This document shows, piece after piece, positions 25,414-34,535 of a stretch of DNA of 64,000 nucleotides. The DNA lies in the NCBI GenBank assembly GCA_021800445.1, contig JAJYYZ010000003.1:26812-90811 (forward strand), read 5' to 3'. The translations under genes were made by a program, and so were the position numbers. Origin of the DNA: a bacterium (GTDB taxonomy: Bacteria; Thermotogota; Thermotogae; Mesoaciditogales; Mesoaciditogaceae). How positions within the stretch are numbered: position 1 is the first letter of the stretch; every line of letters begins with the position of its first letter. A model generated the notes under the pieces. That model was given only the letters and a program-made list of their open reading frames with translations. It had not been told where the DNA came from and did no database searches.

Positions 25414-26307
25414 ATGGAAGAAAGAACAAAAAAAAGTTTAAGGGCAGTTAAAATTGGAATTTACGGCAACGCCATCCTTGCTGTTTTTAAAATACTTCTT
25501 GGAATTATAAGCGGATCCATTGCCTTGATAAGCGATGGAGTGGACACGACTATGGATGTGGCAAAATCGATCCTTGTTTATCAGGGTATAAGGGTTGCAG
25601 GCCGTCCGCCAGATACGGAACATCCTTACGGTCATGGCAGAGCCGAGACAATAGTCGCAAACATAGTGGGCGTTTCAGTTATCTTCGCCGGCTTTTTGAT
25701 AGCCCAGGAATCTTTCATGGATTTCGGCCATCACGATGTCATTGCCATTATAATGATCGTCGGAGCCTCGGTTAGCATCGTTGGAAAATTCTTTCTTTCG
25801 TATTACATGTTCAGGATGGGCAAGAAATTTTCAAATCAAGCCGTCACCGCGGATGCAAAGGACTACATGAGCGATGTTTTCGCCTCAGTCGCCGTTCTTG
25901 CAGGTGGTATACTTGTGCTGCTAACCGGAATGACGATCTTTGATCCCATTGCATCGATAGCCGTGGCAGTTTTGATCGTATGGATGGGAATAGACGTCAT
26001 AAAAACTGGTATTCCGGAGTTGATGGAAAAACAAGATCCAAAAATGACAGAGGTAATAGAAAAGATCGTCAAACAACAGGAATACGTCTTCAACCCTCAT
26101 CTTATCAGAGTCAGAAAACTTGGATCGTACTACATAGTGGATATGCACGTTGAAATTCCCGGGAAAATGCGTCTTCAACATGTTCACGGCATAATGACTT
26201 CTATTGAAGACGAAATAAAAAAGAATTTGCCGGACGTAAAAGAAGTCACGATTCACGCAGAGCCGATTGGTGGCGGAGAAGACGAATGGCCGGATATAAA
26301 AGAGTGA
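25414..26307 (+). CDS. Cation diffusion facilitator, predicted Mn2+/Fe2+ exporter
   Basis: Proton-coupled divalent-metal efflux protein, 297 residues: six transmembrane helices (to about residue 205) and a C-terminal cytoplasmic ferredoxin-like domain. HPYGHGRAET follows helix 2. The transport site is TM2 D44-x3-D48 (VDTTMD) and TM5 D150-x3-D154 (ADAKDYMSDV). Zinc-transporting CDFs such as E. coli FieF have His at the first TM5 position; the Asp here gives the DxxxD form associated with manganese-type CDFs. So Mn2+ or Fe2+ is a better guess than Zn2+. An extended -10 (TGGTAAAAT) lies about 50 bases upstream. A K+ channel gene follows after five bases. Confidence 0.92.
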   Translation: MEERTKKSLRAVKIGIYGNAILAVFKILLGIISGSIALISDGVDTTMDVAKSILVYQGIRVAGRPPDTEHPYGHGRAETIVANIVGVSVIFAGFLIAQESFMDFGHHDVIAIIMIVGASVSIVGKFFLSYYMFRMGKKFSNQAVTADAKDYMSDVFASVAVLAGGILVLLTGMTIFDPIASIAVAVLIVWMGIDVIKTGIPELMEKQDPKMTEVIEKIVKQQEYVFNPHLIRVRKLGSYYIVDMHVEIPGKMRLQHVHGIMTSIEDEIKKNLPDVKEVTIHAEPIGGGEDEWPDIKE

Positions 26308-26312
26308 TGTGA

Positions 26313-27350
26313 ATGGAAGAAGATCTGAAAAACAGAACGAGACATGTTATCATAGCGATTTCACTTGTCGCAGCAGTTTTTGTCTTTGGCGTTTTCGGTT
26401 ACATGGTAATAGAAAAATGGGACATCGTCGATGCGATTTTCATGACGGCGATGACTTTATCGACCGTTGGTTACGGTCTTCCAAAACCTTTGGACTACAA
26501 CGGTTATCTTTTTACAACGATTTTGATCGTCGTAGGGATATCGACATACCTCTACGCCATAGGAGTTGTTACCTCCTTTTTTTTAGATGGCGATCTGAGA
26601 AAATACATGAGATTAAGAAGGATGATGAAGATGATAGACAAAATGGAAGGCCATTGCATAGTAATGGGCGGAAGCGAAATAGGAAAGTATGTCATAAGAC
26701 AACTTGCCGTAAGAAAACATCCTTTTGTTTTTGCCACACCCACTTTGATAAGAGTGGATGAAGTGAAAGCGGCCATAAAGGATATCGTAAAAGAGAGCGA
26801 CTTTTTGTACGTCGTTGGAGATGCCATGGATGAACAAACGCTCACCAAAGCAGGCATAAACAAGGCAAGCACGTTGGTTGTAACGTTATCAGACGATTCT
26901 TTGAACGTTTACGTTTCTTTGATGGCGAGAAACATGAATAAAGGCCTTAAAATAATAAGCGAAGCCGACAACGTAACGGCCATAAAAAGGTTAAGATACG
27001 CTGGGGTGAACAACGTGCTTTCGGCAACGGAGATAGTCGGATCGAGAATGGCTTCTCTTGTGCTAAATCCGGCACTTCAATCTTTCATGGATATAATTCA
27101 CCAATCGAACGACGTACACCTTAAGATGGAAGAAATACTTGTCAACGTAAGAAGCCAGCTTGTTGGCAAAACTTTGAACGATGCAAATATAAGAAAAGAA
27201 ACGGGACTCCTCATCGTAGCGATGCAAAACGGTACAGATTTCAAATTCAATCCGGACCCTTCAACCGTTATAAATGCCGGAGATGTTCTGGTTGTAATAG
27301 AGAGTGACGAAAATCAATCAAAAAAATTAAGAGAAATGGCAGAGAAATGA
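26313..27350 (+). CDS. Two-helix potassium channel with cytoplasmic RCK (TrkA-N/TrkA-C) domains
   Basis: MthK-like K+ channel subunit, 345 residues. Two membrane helices (about 11-33 and 63-88) flank the pore helix and a perfect selectivity filter TVGYG (51-55). The RCK-N domain (about 108-240) begins HCIVMGGSEIGKYVIRQL, a Gly motif (GGSEIG) that departs from classical GxGxxG, so nucleotide binding is uncertain. The RCK-C domain (about 255-340) includes LVGKTLNDANIRKETGLLIVAM. RCK gating ligands in relatives are Ca2+, nucleotides or c-di-AMP; none can be assigned here. Co-transcribed with the CDF exporter; its stop is adjacent to the convergent HAD gene. Confidence 0.93.
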   Translation: MEEDLKNRTRHVIIAISLVAAVFVFGVFGYMVIEKWDIVDAIFMTAMTLSTVGYGLPKPLDYNGYLFTTILIVVGISTYLYAIGVVTSFFLDGDLRKYMRLRRMMKMIDKMEGHCIVMGGSEIGKYVIRQLAVRKHPFVFATPTLIRVDEVKAAIKDIVKESDFLYVVGDAMDEQTLTKAGINKASTLVVTLSDDSLNVYVSLMARNMNKGLKIISEADNVTAIKRLRYAGVNNVLSATEIVGSRMASLVLNPALQSFMDIIHQSNDVHLKMEEILVNVRSQLVGKTLNDANIRKETGLLIVAMQNGTDFKFNPDPSTVINAGDVLVVIESDENQSKKLREMAEK

Positions 27351-27968
27351 TCAAAAATGCACGTCTTCTCCGACTAAAACAAACTTAATCCCAACTTTCT
27401 CGCACGCGCCATCGAGCTTCGGATCGTTTCCCATCATGGTGCAATTTTGAGGATCAACCTTTATCTTTTCACATATCTCGAGAAAATATTTCGGGTTGGG
27501 CTTTAGATAATGAGAATTTTCCATGAAAGTCACAAGTGCAAAATCGTTATCGTCAAGGGCGGCCCATTTCATCCTCTCTTTTATCGCTATTTCCGGAAAG
27601 ATCGGATTTGTCGCGAGCACTTTTACTCCGTGAAGGGCACGCATGTGATTTATCAGGCGATCGTTTGGCTTTGTAAGTGGTTTAAGCAACTTAAAATTGT
27701 TGGAATAGAAAGTGTCAAACCTTTTTTCGAATTCCAGGGCCTTTTTGCCAAATTTTTGAGATATCTTTCCCATGAACCTCTGATAATTGTTCTCATCCTC
27801 GCCGTCAAAGATCATGTTCTCTATGATTTCTTGTATCGCATCTATGAGTTCTTTGGAATTAACCATATCTTTGAATTCCTGGCCGACGAGTTCGAAATAC
27901 CTGTTGTAAAAAATTTCTTCGTCGGATAAGAGCAAAGTACCATCAAGATCAAAAAGAAAGGCTTTCAT
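27351..27968 (-). CDS. HAD-superfamily hydrolase
   Basis: Predicted phosphatase, 205 residues. Motif I FLFDLDGTLLLSD holds the nucleophile and acid Asp. An alpha-helical cap follows (about 15-100), then motif II in VLATNPIF (Thr rather than the typical Ser/Thr after hydrophobics), a Lys in HYLKPNPKYF, and motif IV MMGNDPKLDGACEKVG. This is close to the phosphoglycolate phosphatase/YjjG type. Substrate unknown; a role in removing phospho-metabolites is all that can be said. ATG overlaps the alaS stop by four bases. Confidence 0.88.
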   Translation of the reverse strand: MKAFLFDLDGTLLLSDEEIFYNRYFELVGQEFKDMVNSKELIDAIQEIIENMIFDGEDENNYQRFMGKISQKFGKKALEFEKRFDTFYSNNFKLLKPLTKPNDRLINHMRALHGVKVLATNPIFPEIAIKERMKWAALDDNDFALVTFMENSHYLKPNPKYFLEICEKIKVDPQNCTMMGNDPKLDGACEKVGIKFVLVGEDVHF

Positions 27969-30550
27969 TTCAATACCTCTGAGAGAATCGATTTTATTTT
28001 TTCAATTTCTATTTTTCCATTCCATCCACCCTGTGCCATATCAGAACGCCCTCCACCTTTTCCACCGAATGTTTTTGAAATGATCGATGCCATCTCATTT
28101 GCTTTGCCGTTTGTGGATTTGACTATCATCGTGACTTTTTCACCGTTTTCCTGAAGAAGAATCACGGGACCAGTCGCAAATGTTTTAACAGCATCATCCG
28201 CAATGTCTCTCAAATCCGCAGGATCGAGATCGTGAGTTTGGAAAAAAAGAAATTTTTTATTGTCAGAAGTGGCGTGCGCTATTTCCTTTTTTAATTCTTC
28301 GAGGATGATTTTTTTCCTGAGATTTTTATTTTCCGATCTCAGTGCTTGATTCTCCTCGATGACGATCTTTAATTTCTGATCCACTTCATCCTGAGTGCAC
28401 TGAAGACTTTTTGAAATCTCTAAAAGTGTAGATTTGTAGCCAGACAACAATTCGATTGTGTTCAATCCGGTTATAGCCTCTATTCTTCTGATTCCTGAAG
28501 ATATCGCCCTTTCGCTTAAAATGAAAAATCCGCCTATCTGACCGACATTTGAAACGTGCGTGCCGCCACACAATTCTTTACTGAAGCCATCGACCATTAC
28601 GACTCTGACCTCATCACCGTATTTCTCTCCAAAAAGTGCCATTGCACCAATTTTTTTGGCTCCTTCAAGAGACATTATCTTGACTTGAACCGGCGTCGCC
28701 TTCAAAATTTCAGAATTGACCAGCATCGTGATCTTACCGATTTCTTCATCTGCAAGGGAAGCATTGTGGGTAAAATCAAACCTTAGCCTATCAGGGCCAA
28801 CGTAGGATCCAGCCTGTCTCGCATGATCTCCAAGCACTTTTTGAAGTGCTGCCTGAAGTAGATGTGTGGCCGTGTGATTTCTCGCTATAGCCATTCTTTT
28901 GTCGAAATCAACCGTCAGATCAACTTCCATTCCGACTCGCAAAGTCCCCTTATCAACCTTTACCTTATGCAAATGGAGTGTGCCTCTTTTGTAAGTGTCT
29001 ATGACAGTCGCACTTCCGCCTTTAAATTCACATTTACCTGAATCTCCAACTTGCCCTCCCATTTCGGCGTAAAAAGGAGTTTTATCGAAGATAACCTCGG
29101 CTTCGTTTTCTGCCGTTACACTGCCTACCTCTTCTCCATTTGAAATCATGGCGATGACTTTTGAAAAAGATTTAAGATCTTCATATCCAATGAATCCCGT
29201 TTTAACATTCGAAAGAGATTCGTAAATGCTATCCACAAAAGACTGAAAACCAAGATTCTCTCTCGATCTTCTCTTTTGATCTTCCATAAGTTTGTTAAAA
29301 CCATCGACATCGACGGTAGCCCTTCTTTCATCTGCCATATCGAGCAGGATGTCCAGTGGCATACCGTAAGTATCATAAAGTTTGAATGCATCCTCACCTG
29401 ATATTTTGGAAGAATTAGAAAGTATTTTCTCAACAAGTGCAAGACCTTGATCAAGAGTTTTCAAAAATCTTTCCTCTTCGAATTTTATGGTCTCCATGAT
29501 AAAATCTTTTCTCATCCCGATTTCGGGATATCTTTTGCCCATTATACTCTCCACAACAGGTACGTATCTGTAAAGAAAAGTATCGTGAGCGCCTATGGAT
29601 TTTCCGTACCTTACAGCCCTTCTTATCAAGCGTCTGAGCACATATCCGCGTTCCGTGTTTGAAGGAGAAACACCATCGGCTATCAAAAAGGTCGCAGATC
29701 TTGCGTGATCGGCTATTATTCTCATCGATATGTCTGTGCCATCATCTTTGCCGTATTTCAAAGAAAATTCTTCCTCGGATTTGTGGATCAAAGGCATGAA
29801 AAGATCCGTTTCAAAATTGCTTCTGACTCCTTGCAAAACGGAAGCAACTCTTTCAAGGCCCATGCCTGTATCTATGTTCTTCCTTTTCAATTCTCCAATA
29901 TTTCCATTTTCATCCTGGTAAAGACCTGTGAAAACAAGGTTCCATATTTCTAAAAATCTGTTGCAGTCACATGCCGGCGTGCATTTATCCGGATCGGGAC
30001 ACTCTTTGACTGGTATTTTCAAATCGTAAAATATCTCCGAATCAGGGCCGCATGGTCCACTTGGCCCAACTGGCCCCCAGAAATTATCTGCCCTTCCCAT
30101 TCTGACTATCTTTTTTGGATCCAGACCTATGATTTTTGTCCATATATCAAAGGCTTCATCATCATCTTTGTATATCGATACCCAAAGTCTATCCTCGGGA
30201 ATTTCAAGTCTGGTAGTTAAAAATTCCCAGGCATACTCTATCGCCTCTTTTTTGAAATAATCACCAAAAGAAAAATTCCCGAGCATCTCGAAGAATGTGT
30301 GATGCCTCGGAGTTCTTCCGACATTCTCTATGTCATTTGTTCTTATACATTTTTGAACGGTTGCAGCTCTTGAATATTTGGGATCCTCAAGACCCCAGAA
30401 AATCTTTTTAAAAGGCACCATCCCAGCAACTGTGAAAAGCAATTGTGGATCATCAGGGATAAGAGAAATACTTGGAAGGATTTCGTGACCTTTTGATTTG
30501 AAAAATTCAAGAAATTCACTTCTTATCTGCTCAGCAGATAAATTTTTCAA
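27965..30550 (-). CDS. alaS: Alanyl-tRNA synthetase
   Basis: Class II synthetase that charges tRNA-Ala and edits mischarged Ser or Gly, 861 residues. Catalytic domain: FLEFFKSKGHEILPSISLIP near the start, FKKIFWG, and motif 2 with RTPRHHTFFEMLGNFSFGDY. Editing domain: HTATHLLQAAL and CGGTHVSNVGQIG, giving the zinc-binding His/Cys set. The C-terminal coiled-coil and GGKGGGRSDMAQGG region is the C-Ala domain. The leader of about 170 bases contains a long hairpin. Followed by the HAD gene through a 4-base overlap. Confidence 0.97.
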   Translation of the reverse strand: MKNLSAEQIRSEFLEFFKSKGHEILPSISLIPDDPQLLFTVAGMVPFKKIFWGLEDPKYSRAATVQKCIRTNDIENVGRTPRHHTFFEMLGNFSFGDYFKKEAIEYAWEFLTTRLEIPEDRLWVSIYKDDDEAFDIWTKIIGLDPKKIVRMGRADNFWGPVGPSGPCGPDSEIFYDLKIPVKECPDPDKCTPACDCNRFLEIWNLVFTGLYQDENGNIGELKRKNIDTGMGLERVASVLQGVRSNFETDLFMPLIHKSEEEFSLKYGKDDGTDISMRIIADHARSATFLIADGVSPSNTERGYVLRRLIRRAVRYGKSIGAHDTFLYRYVPVVESIMGKRYPEIGMRKDFIMETIKFEEERFLKTLDQGLALVEKILSNSSKISGEDAFKLYDTYGMPLDILLDMADERRATVDVDGFNKLMEDQKRRSRENLGFQSFVDSIYESLSNVKTGFIGYEDLKSFSKVIAMISNGEEVGSVTAENEAEVIFDKTPFYAEMGGQVGDSGKCEFKGGSATVIDTYKRGTLHLHKVKVDKGTLRVGMEVDLTVDFDKRMAIARNHTATHLLQAALQKVLGDHARQAGSYVGPDRLRFDFTHNASLADEEIGKITMLVNSEILKATPVQVKIMSLEGAKKIGAMALFGEKYGDEVRVVMVDGFSKELCGGTHVSNVGQIGGFFILSERAISSGIRRIEAITGLNTIELLSGYKSTLLEISKSLQCTQDEVDQKLKIVIEENQALRSENKNLRKKIILEELKKEIAHATSDNKKFLFFQTHDLDPADLRDIADDAVKTFATGPVILLQENGEKVTMIVKSTNGKANEMASIISKTFGGKGGGRSDMAQGGWNGKIEIEKIKSILSEVLK

Positions 30551-30617
30551 GATTAATGCTCCTTTCTATGAAATTGCTGATACACTAAATTTTTTTAAAG
30601 TGAAGTACAAATTTCAA

Positions 30618-30698
30618 TTTGGCTCCGGCAGGTACCCCGATGTCTGGTCCTCGCAGCGCTGCGGAGGCCATCTCGAGGATATCCTGCCCTACGCCAAA
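30618..30698 (-). ncRNA. Long imperfect hairpin in the alaS leader (candidate cis-regulatory RNA)
   Basis: On the minus strand an 81-base segment, much more GC-rich than its surroundings, folds into one long stem. Pairs from the base: TTTGGC/GCCAAA, GGCAGG/CCTGCC, CCTCGA/TCGGGG (one wobble), TGG/CCA, then the self-complementary CGCAGCGCTGCG at the tip. It lies between the extended -10 element (30730-30738) and the alaS start, so it would be in the mRNA leader. I cannot match it to a T-box, SRP RNA or any riboswitch core I know. A 41-codon frame also crosses it and is an alternative explanation. Confidence 0.45.
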
Positions 30699-30729
30699 AT
30701 CAACAAACATTATACTTTTTAGGTGATCA

Positions 30730-30738
30730 ATTATATCA
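30730..30738 (-). promoter_or_regulatory. Extended -10 element of the alaS leader
   Basis: TGATATAAT on the minus strand, identical to the extended -10 upstream of gatA. No convincing -35 hexamer is present, as is normal for extended -10 promoters. A second TATAAT lies at 30709-30714. Confidence 0.5.
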
Positions 30739-30809
30739 TACGTCGAAAAATACAAACATGAGATTCTGCTCCGTGTCCTTAACGTCATTCCACGCTCGAC
30801 GTAGAATTT

Positions 30810-31889
30810 TTAGCCAAGCACGCCACTTATAGCATCGACAGGACATCTCGTTTGACATAGACCGCATCCGAAGCAGGCACTTGTATCAACCTCGACGTGA
30901 TCCGTCACGGTTATCGCGAAGTATGGGCAGACATACTCGCACATCTTGCAAAGCGTGCACTTTGCAGTGTCTATTTGAGGATTCCTCACAGTAAATTCGG
31001 CAGGCTTTTTTTCAATTTTACTTCCAATCGCATCCTTCACAGATGAATATCCACGCTTTTTCAATGCCACTTCAAGTCCGCTTACGATTCTTCTGTACTG
31101 TTCTTTACCGTATATCAAAGCGGAAGAAAGCATTCCGACGGTCGATGCACCTACTTCCAGAAAGTCAACAAGATCATCTGAAGTTCTTACTCCACCCACT
31201 CCTATCACAGGGATATCCACACTTTGATTTATCCTCAAGACTATTGAAAGCGCAATTGGCTTTATTATTGGTCCGGAAATCCATCCATATCTGTTTTCAG
31301 AACCCAAAGTGGGATGACCGAATTTGGGATCAACGTAATAAACGGGACCAAAAGAGTTCACGGCAACTATGCCTGCGACCCCAACATCTTTCATGCTTTG
31401 CGCAAATTCGACAGGATCAGGCATATGTGGACTAACCTTCATGAAAACGGGCTTTTTAGACAATTCTATCGCCGTTTTTGCAATCTCAATTATAGGTGCT
31501 ATATCCTTTCCTGTGTAATGGGTTGAAATTTCGAAAGCGTCTCCAAAACCTTTCAAACGCGGTACAAGGTATTCAATTTGGGATTTCGAATAGCCTATGC
31601 TTATAATTTTCGGCATTTTCAAAGATTGGATGCCAGGCAAAAATTCGTCTATCCATTTGTCAGGACCATATTCAGACCACAGTTCGGCGTTGATGACGTA
31701 ATCTTTTGTCGCAACGATGCACGGTCTCGGCACTTTAGCCCCTTCCGTCGATATGGTCTTGGTGACCATTCCTCCTACTCCCAAAGAAGCGATGTATTTC
31801 ATTTTTTTATCATCGCCGGTCAAAGGGCCTGGCGCCGGTAAAAGAGGATTTGCAAAATGCATTCCGGCTATTTCGGTAGAAAGATCCAT
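30810..31889 (-). CDS. preA: Dihydropyrimidine-dehydrogenase-like FMN/Fe-S oxidoreductase (PreA/DHODH family)
   Basis: Predicted flavin enzyme that reduces (or oxidises) a pyrimidine-like ring, 359 residues. The TIM-barrel DHODH domain (1-290) has NPLLPAPGPLTGD, FMKVSPHMPDP, AVNSFGP and PVIGVGGVRTSDD around the FMN site. The C-terminus is a 2x[4Fe-4S] ferredoxin domain with CTLCKMCEYVCP and CFGCGLCQTRCP. This layout matches bacterial PreA, which works with PreT to reduce uracil or thymine; no PreT-like flavoprotein is present here. It is the last gene of the ureide operon. In E. coli-type purine clusters the reductive step is assigned to YgfK; this smaller protein may fill that slot (inference). 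Confidence 0.85.
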   Translation of the reverse strand: MDLSTEIAGMHFANPLLPAPGPLTGDDKKMKYIASLGVGGMVTKTISTEGAKVPRPCIVATKDYVINAELWSEYGPDKWIDEFLPGIQSLKMPKIISIGYSKSQIEYLVPRLKGFGDAFEISTHYTGKDIAPIIEIAKTAIELSKKPVFMKVSPHMPDPVEFAQSMKDVGVAGIVAVNSFGPVYYVDPKFGHPTLGSENRYGWISGPIIKPIALSIVLRINQSVDIPVIGVGGVRTSDDLVDFLEVGASTVGMLSSALIYGKEQYRRIVSGLEVALKKRGYSSVKDAIGSKIEKKPAEFTVRNPQIDTAKCTLCKMCEYVCPYFAITVTDHVEVDTSACFGCGLCQTRCPVDAISGVLG

Positions 31890-31902
31890 TCAAAATCCCT
31901 CC

Positions 31903-33192
31903 TCACAAGTTCTTCCAAAGAGTTTCCGCAACTTTTCTGGATGTATTTCTCACTTCAACCTCATCAAAGACTTTTATTTCGTTATCTATCATCAAAGGCT
32001 TACCGGCAACGTAAAGGGAATTAACGCGACCTTCAGTTATACCGAAAAAAAGATGATCCCAGAAATTTTTTTCATTTATCGGAGTTGGAGGATCGTATTC
32101 GATCATAACCAAATCGGCTGCATATCCTGATTTTATCTTCCCAAATTTCACTTTCAAATGATTAGATGCGAGTTCAAAAGTATTTTCGATTATCGATTTG
32201 AGATCGGAAGTTGAAAATGCCGTTGGAGATTTATGAAGGTTTTTCTGTCCCAAAACGATTGATCTGAGATCAAATACCGGTGAAAAGCCGAAGCCATCAT
32301 TCCCCATAACCACCTTTGCACCGTTTGATCTGACCATCTCCAGATCAGCCACACTAACACCGTTGTTCATGTTTGATTGAGTGGCATTTGCCACGTATCC
32401 TTTGTTTTTAGATATCAAATTGGCTTCCGATTTATCTATATGAATGCAATGTGCGTATATCGAATTCGGAATGGTAAGGCCGTAACTTTCCAATCTTGGA
32501 ATTATCCTCATTCCATGATCGTTTATCGAATAAAGTTCGTCTTCAATTCCTTCGGCGACGTGAATGTGGATCGGAATTTGTCCATCACATGCCCTCGAAA
32601 CTTCTCTAAGTGTTCGATCTCCAAGCGTAAAGGAGGCATGGAGGCCCATCATTCCGGCACTTTTTTCGTTGTGATTGGATTTGAAAAAACCAACATTTTC
32701 TTCTATGGATTCGATCTGGGTACCGTCTCTGTCACTTGTCTCGTGACAAAATATGCCACGCATGCCGGCAACATCCACAATCGATCTCTTCAAAATCGAA
32801 AGAGAGCCTTTCACAAAATTCTGGCTCGAGTGGTGATCGAAGATCGTAGATACTCCGGCGTGTATGAACTCCGCGGCCGCAACGTAAGCACTTGATTCTA
32901 TTTCAGCCTGGCCTAATTTCCTGTCGAGTTTCCACCAGAGTTGTTCCAAAATTTGGGTAAATGACATCGGATTGAATTGCAGACTCATCCCCCGCACAAG
33001 AGTGGAATAGACATGTGTATGTGCGTTGATCCATGCGGGCATGATAAGCATGTCGTGCGCATCGCGATCGATCTTCGATTTCAACTCGTCCATCCTGCCG
33101 GCCGAAATCACGCGATCTTCAAAAGAAACATAACCTTCCCTTATAAATTCATCTCCCGTATAAACCATGGCGTTCCCGATCGTGTATGCCAA
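31903..33192 (-). CDS. ssnA: SsnA-like amidohydrolase/aminohydrolase
   Basis: Metal-dependent hydrolase of the TrzN/guanine-deaminase-like amidohydrolase group, 429 residues. LIMPAWINAHTHVYSTL gives the HxH metal ligands. HIHVAEG, YAHCIHID and MGNDGFGFSP supply the further His ligands and catalytic Asp. The start is a TTG at 33192 (AAGGGG upstream), 52 bases inside hyuA; an ATG eight codons later is the alternative. SsnA in E. coli lies in the purine-catabolic ygf cluster; its relatives deaminate or open heterocyclic rings. Here it is flanked by hyuA and the PreA-like gene, supporting ring catabolism. Confidence 0.85.
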   Translation of the reverse strand: MAYTIGNAMVYTGDEFIREGYVSFEDRVISAGRMDELKSKIDRDAHDMLIMPAWINAHTHVYSTLVRGMSLQFNPMSFTQILEQLWWKLDRKLGQAEIESSAYVAAAEFIHAGVSTIFDHHSSQNFVKGSLSILKRSIVDVAGMRGIFCHETSDRDGTQIESIEENVGFFKSNHNEKSAGMMGLHASFTLGDRTLREVSRACDGQIPIHIHVAEGIEDELYSINDHGMRIIPRLESYGLTIPNSIYAHCIHIDKSEANLISKNKGYVANATQSNMNNGVSVADLEMVRSNGAKVVMGNDGFGFSPVFDLRSIVLGQKNLHKSPTAFSTSDLKSIIENTFELASNHLKVKFGKIKSGYAADLVMIEYDPPTPINEKNFWDHLFFGITEGRVNSLYVAGKPLMIDNEIKVFDEVEVRNTSRKVAETLWKNL

Positions 33193-34535
33193 AAGACTTT
33201 TCCCCTTCTTACAAACTTACCTCTTAACCGTTTTCCGACAAATTGTCCGTCTTTGACGACGAATCTTCCTCTCGATATGACAGAAACGAACTTTCCGGTC
33301 ACATTTTTCCCTTGGTATGGCGTGTAATCTGCCTTCGTATGCAGGTTTGAGATGTCGATGATCCATTGAACCGACGGATCGAAAATCGCTATATCCGCAT
33401 CGGCACCAACGACGATTTTTCCTTTATTTTTAAGGCCAAAAGTTTCAGCCACGTTGACACTCTGAAGTTTCACGAGATCGTTAACGCTTTTTTCTGAACA
33501 ATTCTCGTTGTAAAGCAAAACAAAGGAAGTCTCAACTCCACCAATTCCATTTGGCATGGAATCGTAATCGAGTCTGTTCTCAAATTTCTCCGCTTTTTTA
33601 AACGGGCAATGATCTGTTCCGACTGTCGAAATTAATCCGTTTTCAACCGCTTCATATAAATAAGATGATTCCAAGCGCGATCTTAAAGGCGGTACCAGGG
33701 TGTAAAGATAGGCATCATCTTTTTCATACAAAGCGTCATTTAGCACGAGATATTGAGGACACGTTTCAAGTCTTACATTTTCAGAAGCGTTTAATTTTTC
33801 TATCATTTTGACGGAAAGTCCGCTTGAGTTGTGAACTATGTATGCCTGACCATCTGTCAATTTTGCGATTGCCGCTATACTCATCGCGGCAGACGCTTCG
33901 GATTCCGAAGGATGCAAAAATGGCAGATCTTTCGGAAGATGTTTTCCATTCTTTGATCTGCGAAGTATCATCGCATCATCTTCGACATGAAAAGTTTCAA
34001 TTATTCCATATTTTCTCGTGATTGCGAGTAAATCCAAAATATACCCGTTACCCGTCATGCGATTTGACGTACTGTAAGTTGTGAAGGTCTTTATGCTGTT
34101 TATGCCCAAAGCGAGTGTGCGCTTTGCAAGGGTAACAGGATCGATATCCGGATGGGCTATCGTCATGTGAAATGAATAATCTATGTGAGAATTTTTCGCC
34201 TCTTCCAATCTCTTTAAAAACTTTTCATCTATCTCGTTTTCGTGAGTAGCGGGATCTAAAAAGTCGATGTAAGTCGTGATTCCCCCAAAAGCAGCACTTA
34301 CAGAGCCCGATTCAAAATCATCCGCCGATTTGTATTTACCCAAAGAAAGCGCAAAATGCACGTGAGGATCTATAAGACCCGGCATGACGTACTTGCCAAA
34401 TACCTCATAATTTTCTTTTGCTTCAAGATAATCAGAGGTGATCGCTGTTATGCGACCGTCTCTGATGTATATATTTGCCCTGTAAGTTTTAAAACCATCA
34501 AAAATTTTCCCATCGATGATGCCTAAATCGTTCAA
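33141..34535 (-). CDS. hyuA: Dihydropyrimidinase/hydantoinase/allantoinase-family cyclic amidohydrolase
   Basis: Opens a cyclic ureide by amide hydrolysis, 464 residues. YVMPGLIDPHVHFAL carries the HxH pair. The Lys in GINSIKTFTTYS is the likely carbamylated metal bridge. His ligands lie in IETFHVEDD and YIVHNSSG, and the catalytic Asp in TVGTDHCPFKKAEK. This is the full set for a binuclear enzyme. D-hydantoinase/dihydropyrimidinase (HyuA of the E. coli yge cluster) is the best match; allantoinase is a close alternative. Overlaps ygeW by four bases and ssnA by about 50, so the three are tightly co-translated. Confidence 0.9.
   Translation of the reverse strand: MNDLGIIDGKIFDGFKTYRANIYIRDGRITAITSDYLEAKENYEVFGKYVMPGLIDPHVHFALSLGKYKSADDFESGSVSAAFGGITTYIDFLDPATHENEIDEKFLKRLEEAKNSHIDYSFHMTIAHPDIDPVTLAKRTLALGINSIKTFTTYSTSNRMTGNGYILDLLAITRKYGIIETFHVEDDAMILRRSKNGKHLPKDLPFLHPSESEASAAMSIAAIAKLTDGQAYIVHNSSGLSVKMIEKLNASENVRLETCPQYLVLNDALYEKDDAYLYTLVPPLRSRLESSYLYEAVENGLISTVGTDHCPFKKAEKFENRLDYDSMPNGIGGVETSFVLLYNENCSEKSVNDLVKLQSVNVAETFGLKNKGKIVVGADADIAIFDPSVQWIIDISNLHTKADYTPYQGKNVTGKFVSVISRGRFVVKDGQFVGKRLRGKFVRRGKVFWHTRSGTPWFIREMNL

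Noticed and set aside
25398..25451. Seventeen-codon basic frame (MRKKSHGRKN...) overlapping the CDF start
   Set aside because: It has a GGAG upstream but ends within the CDF gene and has no other support. It may be a chance frame; the CDF start at 25414 is kept.
30618..30698. SRP RNA or T-box identity for the alaS leader hairpin
   Set aside because: The tip is CGCAGCGCTGCG, with no GNRA-type SRP loop or asymmetric internal loop, and there is no T-box AGGGUGG-type sequence or specifier loop. Kept only as an unclassified hairpin.
32377..32895. Plus-strand open frame of 172 codons opposite ssnA
   Set aside because: Antisense shadow: its composition reflects the reverse complement of a well-supported amidohydrolase with intact motifs.
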